A stretch of 64,000 nt of DNA. Source: HLUCCA09 sp038745585. Lineage in GTDB: Bacteria; Pseudomonadota; Alphaproteobacteria; Rhodobacterales; Rhodobacteraceae. The stretch spans positions 1 to 64,000 of the forward strand of contig JBCDLH010000005.1 of the NCBI GenBank assembly GCA_038745585.1, in the 5' to 3' direction. Within the stretch, counting starts at the first letter, position 1. Every line of letters starts with the position of its first letter. The notes beneath the pieces are model-generated. The model was not told the DNA's origin. It did not search any database and saw only the letters and a program-made list of their open reading frames with translations. The position numbers and the translations under genes are program-made. Positions 60,955-64,000 of the stretch are shown one piece after another.

Positions 60955-62960
60955 TCTGCCGGGAGGCCCGCCGCACGCGGCTCGGGTGTCACCTTCCGCG
61001 CCCCGGCGGCCACGCGGTATCGCCGATCCATCAACGAAAACACACCGCCGATCGACATTATGATGCAGCCCGCCCAGATCCAATTCGCCATCGGCTTGAT
61101 GAAGGTGCGCACTGCCCAGCCGCCACCCTCTTGCGGATCGCCAATCACCACATAGACATCGCGCAGGATGCCGTTGTTAATGGCCGCCTCCGTCGTCGGC
61201 ATGCCTGCCACCGGATAGACCCGCCGCTCGGGGCGGAGCTCGGAGATCAGCCGCTCGCCGCGGTAAACGTCGAGGAAGGCCATGGTCGATATATAATTCG
61301 GACCCTCCACACGGCGGACGTCGTTGAGTTGGATATCGTATTGCCAGGGCCCGAACGCCTCGACTGTGTAGCGCTCGCCAGGCTGGGCGACGCGAATATC
61401 CTCGACCTCCCAAGCGACGAGCGCCGCGATGCCAAGCGTCGTTACGCCCATTCCCGCATGGGCGATGGCTTTGCCCCAATCCGCGCCCGGCAGGCGGCGC
61501 AATCGACGCAGTTTATCAACCGTAGTGCCCTTGCCCGCACGCGACCAAAGCTCGGCCGCCGCGCCGCCGATCACCCAGACTGCAAGGAGCACGCCAAGCG
61601 GCGCAAGGATCGACTGACCGGTCTGGATTGTCCAAGTCAGCGCGCCAAGCGCCAGCGCCAAGACGAGCACGCCCCAGAGTTGCGCCATGGACCGTGCCAG
61701 CGCGCCTCGCTTCCAGGGCATCAGGGCGCCGATCGGCAAGATTGCCATGAGCGCGACCATGAAGGGCGTAAAGGCCGCATCGAAAAAGGGCGGGCCGACC
61801 GACAGCTTGCGGTCGAAGAAGAGCTCAGCTGCCAGAGGCCAGAGCGTGCCGAAAAAGACAACGAAGCACGAGACGGCGAGCAGTATGTTGTTGGCGACAA
61901 GCGCCGATTCGCGACTAACGACGCCAAATACGCCCTTTGCTTCCATCGCCGTCGACCGCCAGGCAAAGAGCATCAGCGCTCCGCCGACGAAAATGCCCGT
62001 GATCGCGAGGATATAGACCCCGCGCTCGGGGTCGTTGGCAAACGCATGGACCGATGTCAGCACGCCCGAGCGGACAATAAACGTCCCGATCAGTGAAAAT
62101 CCAAAGGCGAGGATGGCGAGAAGGATCGTCCAAGACTTCAGCGCCTCTCGCTTTTCGACCACGATAGCGCAATGGAGGAGCGCCGCTGCGAGCAGCCAGG
62201 GCATGAAGGACGCGTTTTCAACCGGGTCCCAAAACCAGAAGCCGCCCCAGCCAAGCTCGTAATACGCCCACCAGGAGCCGAGTGCGATCCCGATGGTCAG
62301 AAAGAGCCAAGCTGCCAACGTCCATGGGCGGACCCAACGGCCCCAGGCTGCGTCGACCCGGCCCTCAATAAGTGCCGCGACGGCGAACGAAAACGCCATC
62401 GAGAGCCCGACATAGCCGAGATAAAGAAACGGGGGATGGAAGGCGAGGCCCGGGTCTTGCAACAGCGGGTTCAGGTCTTGCCCATCCATCGGGGGCAGTT
62501 CGAGGCGCAAAAACGGGTTCGATGTGAGCAAGATGAACGCGTAAAAGGCCACGCCCACCGACGCCTGCACAGCCAGCACACGGGCCCGCAACGTCGGCTT
62601 AAGATTACCGCCAAACCAAGCTGCCGACGCCCCGAAAAGCGCCAGGATCAACACCCAGAGGAGGAGCGAGCCCTCGTGATTTCCCCAGACGCCGGTGACC
62701 TTGTAGAGCATCGGCTTGTCAGAATGGGAGTTCAGCGTCACGAGCCTAAGCGAAAAGTCCGACGTGACAAAGGCATAGGTCAGCGCGGCAAAGCTGAACG
62801 CGACAAGCAGGAACTGGGCCGTCGCCGCCGGCTCGGCCGCTGCCATCCAGCCCGCCCAGCGTTTCTGCGCGCCAATAAGCGGCACGACCATCTGCACGAC
62901 AGCGACACAGGCCGCCAGGATGAGGGCAAAATGCCCGAGTTCTGCGATGCTCATATCCAT
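60951..62960 (-). CDS. ccmF: haem lyase subunit CcmF
   Basis: A 669-residue polytopic membrane protein that ligates haem to apocytochrome c. The periplasmic WWD motif reads GGFWFWDPVENASFMPWL, and GVWGNHEGSLLLWV and the C-terminal periplasmic domain are present; about fifteen TM segments. ATG 62960 was chosen as the start giving the standard N-terminus; no ribosome-binding site is obvious. ccmE and ccmI are not in the window. Confidence 0.96.
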   Translation of the reverse strand: MDMSIAELGHFALILAACVAVVQMVVPLIGAQKRWAGWMAAAEPAATAQFLLVAFSFAALTYAFVTSDFSLRLVTLNSHSDKPMLYKVTGVWGNHEGSLLLWVLILALFGASAAWFGGNLKPTLRARVLAVQASVGVAFYAFILLTSNPFLRLELPPMDGQDLNPLLQDPGLAFHPPFLYLGYVGLSMAFSFAVAALIEGRVDAAWGRWVRPWTLAAWLFLTIGIALGSWWAYYELGWGGFWFWDPVENASFMPWLLAAALLHCAIVVEKREALKSWTILLAILAFGFSLIGTFIVRSGVLTSVHAFANDPERGVYILAITGIFVGGALMLFAWRSTAMEAKGVFGVVSRESALVANNILLAVSCFVVFFGTLWPLAAELFFDRKLSVGPPFFDAAFTPFMVALMAILPIGALMPWKRGALARSMAQLWGVLVLALALGALTWTIQTGQSILAPLGVLLAVWVIGGAAAELWSRAGKGTTVDKLRRLRRLPGADWGKAIAHAGMGVTTLGIAALVAWEVEDIRVAQPGERYTVEAFGPWQYDIQLNDVRRVEGPNYISTMAFLDVYRGERLISELRPERRVYPVAGMPTTEAAINNGILRDVYVVIGDPQEGGGWAVRTFIKPMANWIWAGCIIMSIGGVFSLMDRRYRVAAGARKVTPEPRAAGLPAE

Positions 62961-63112
62961 GCGCGCCAATGTAGCGGAGCATCCCCCCTCCGCCAACTCC
63001 ACGACCCGCCGCCAAACGGTCGCAGACGTGCTTGTGCGGCCCGACGCGCAAGTCTCTGACATCTTTGTGATGTTCCGCGCCGCCGATTACTCAGTGGTGC
63101 AAGGTTGACGCC

Positions 63113-63322
63113 TTAAGCTGCCAGCAAGCCGCCCCGGATCGCGAAGGTGATGATGGCCAGGATCAGCGCGCCCATGACGAGCCGCACGAGCCACCGCAGC
63201 GTGTCCTCAATGGAGTGAAGCCGCTTTTCGACCATGGCGCGGTGCACCTCGTCGATGGCAGTGCGTGTCTCAAGCGCGGCGAGGCGGCGCTCAACTTGCG
63301 CGGTCCAATCAGGCTCGGCCAT
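63113..63322 (-). CDS. small TM protein of the lysis cassette
   Basis: A 69-residue protein with a charged, coiled-coil-like N-terminal half and one TM segment (about 46-66). It overlaps the holin gene by 14 bases, so it is coupled to it. It may be an accessory spanin- or holin-like factor; no family recognised. Confidence 0.7.
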   Translation of the reverse strand: MAEPDWTAQVERRLAALETRTAIDEVHRAMVEKRLHSIEDTLRWLVRLVMGALILAIITFAIRGGLLAA

Positions 63323-63938
63323 CGGTCGCTCTCCAGTCTTCGAGGGCGGCGTTGGCGCGCTGGGGCGCGTCGCGGCGCTCTTCCGGCGCCCCTAACCCTG
63401 CATCGCCTGCCCCCGCATCGCCTGCCCCCGCATCGCCTGCCCCCGCATCGCCTGCCCCCGCATCGAGCGCCCGCAGCGCACTTATCCCGTGCGTGACCTG
63501 CGGCGCGAGCGCGAGGGTCGATGCGATGGAACGCTGAAAATCTTGGCTCTTCGCTTGGTGTCGCGCGCCAAAGTAGAAGCTCACAACGGCGCCGAGCAGC
63601 CACCATAGCGGCTCCGGCACCAGCGCAATGCCCTGCATCCGTTCGGCGAACCAGATCGGATCGACCATGGCCGAGACGAACAGCCCGAGCGTGCCAAGGG
63701 CCAGCGCGGGACGCGGGATGCGATTGAGCCCGTCGATCACCCGGTCGAAGACACCCCGCCGCGGAACCATGAACTCATGCGCGTATTGCGCTAGGGCCGC
63801 CTCGGCGTGACGGGCATCGCGGACCGCCTGGCCCTCTGCATTGGGGCGAAACACTTCAACGGTTTCGACAATCGCGTTGCGATCATTTCCAAAAATCAGG
63901 TTTAGGAAACCGCCAATCAACCCCGCGTTCAGCCCCAT
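63309..63938 (-). CDS. three-TM holin (GTA holin family)
   Basis: A 209-residue protein related to the three-TM holins described for gene-transfer-agent release in Rhodobacterales. It has a short N-terminal hydrophobic segment, then TM segments near 77-92 and 105-123 with a charged loop between. The C-terminus contains four copies of Gly-Asp-Ala-Gly-Ala encoded by a 15-bp minisatellite. Its ATG overlaps the end of the upstream muramidase gene, the usual order of this lysis pair. Confidence 0.8.
   Translation of the reverse strand: MGLNAGLIGGFLNLIFGNDRNAIVETVEVFRPNAEGQAVRDARHAEAALAQYAHEFMVPRRGVFDRVIDGLNRIPRPALALGTLGLFVSAMVDPIWFAERMQGIALVPEPLWWLLGAVVSFYFGARHQAKSQDFQRSIASTLALAPQVTHGISALRALDAGAGDAGAGDAGAGDAGAGDAGLGAPEERRDAPQRANAALEDWRATDGRA
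63401..63465. repeat. 15-bp minisatellite in the holin gene
   Basis: Four exact copies of CATCGCCTGCCCCCG and a partial fifth. On the minus strand the frame is kept and gives a Gly-Asp-Ala-Gly-Ala repeat near the holin C-terminus. Confidence 0.95.
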
Positions 63939-64000
63939 GCGGCGACCCGGGCGCGATGCTCGGCCTCCGTCAGGTGATAGCGGGTGGAGATGAATTCTTC
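63929..64000 (-). CDS. C-terminal end of a gene, probable holin-associated muramidase
   Basis: The last 23 codons of a minus-strand gene run off the window, ending HLTEAEHRARVAAWG then TGA. The stop overlaps the holin start. In Rhodobacterales the gene before this holin is a holin-associated N-acetylmuramidase, so that is the likely identity; the visible residues alone do not prove it. Confidence 0.5.
   Translation of the reverse strand, partial: EEFISTRYHLTEAEHRARVAAWG

Overview
The window is a GC-rich chromosomal stretch from an alphaproteobacterium, most likely a member of the Rhodobacterales (Roseobacter/Paracoccaceae type). The evidence is gene order and signals typical of that group: comEC next to gltX and gltA, a trpGDC-moaC-moeA-lexA run with 4-base overlaps, PstC and PstA permeases with long N-terminal extensions, a GAAC-N7-GAAC type SOS box in front of lexA, a TTAA-N7-TTAA (CtrA-type) site in front of comEC, and a GTA-type three-TM holin at the right edge. 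Most genes are core housekeeping genes. Almost all stops and starts are intact. About ten short tandem or inverted repeats lie between or inside them.

Layout. 1-2046 is gene-poor: a CT microsatellite, the 3' half of a tRNA-Val(CAC), a small membrane protein, a possible gene remnant and a DUF2165 membrane protein, ending at an intact tRNA-Val(TAC) (2047-2122). 2.3-9.4 kb holds pirin, a family 2 glycosyltransferase, TetR plus PPK2 polyphosphate kinase, a lipoprotein hydrolase, a MetA-type homoserine acyltransferase whose specificity residue is Glu, and an uncharacterised P-loop ATPase. 9.6-16.4 kb holds a FadL-type outer-membrane channel, a DMT exporter with guaA, a DUF1127 protein, a detached ureE-ureF pair and a PAS protein. 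16.7-19.2 kb holds gmk, a gamma-carbonic anhydrase and a Cys/Met-metabolism PLP lyase with a 12-bp minisatellite in its N-terminus.

19.4-27.5 kb is a complete phosphate-starvation locus (phoR, Pho box, pstSCAB, phoU, phoB) with a divergent pseudo-receiver-like protein. 27.7-32.5 kb has tsf-rpsB diverging from psuK-psuG (pseudouridine breakdown) and a DUF502 protein. 32.7-35.9 kb has a tightly overlapped bdhA-pentapeptide-patatin operon, a 14-bp tandem array and a COQ10/RatA-like protein. 36.1-42 kb has hpt, a dihaem cytochrome c, lipA, an acetyltransferase, bolA-grxD and zapA. 42.2-49 kb has tkt, two perfect 22-bp palindromes, a glycosyltransferase-like protein, DUF808 and a large divergent polysaccharide deacetylase.

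49.1-59 kb is trpG-trpD-trpC-moaC-moeA-lexA, then comEC (opposite strand), gltX and gltA. 59.2-64 kb has a second copy of the small membrane protein, an enoyl-CoA hydratase, ccmH-ccmF and a lysis module (muramidase end, holin, small TM protein).

The most interesting signals are regulatory or repetitive. Two near-identical 16-bp palindromes (TTGACG-CAAA-CGTCAA and CTGACG-TAAA-CGTCAG) lie upstream of the FadL gene and the enoyl-CoA hydratase, about 49 kb apart. A CtrA-type site links comEC to the regulator of gene-transfer-agent functions. LexA has four phased GAAC half-sites. A set of 12-15-bp minisatellites includes two distant arrays with units identical at 10 of 12 positions. I found no CRISPR array, intact insertion sequence, rRNA or recognised riboswitch.
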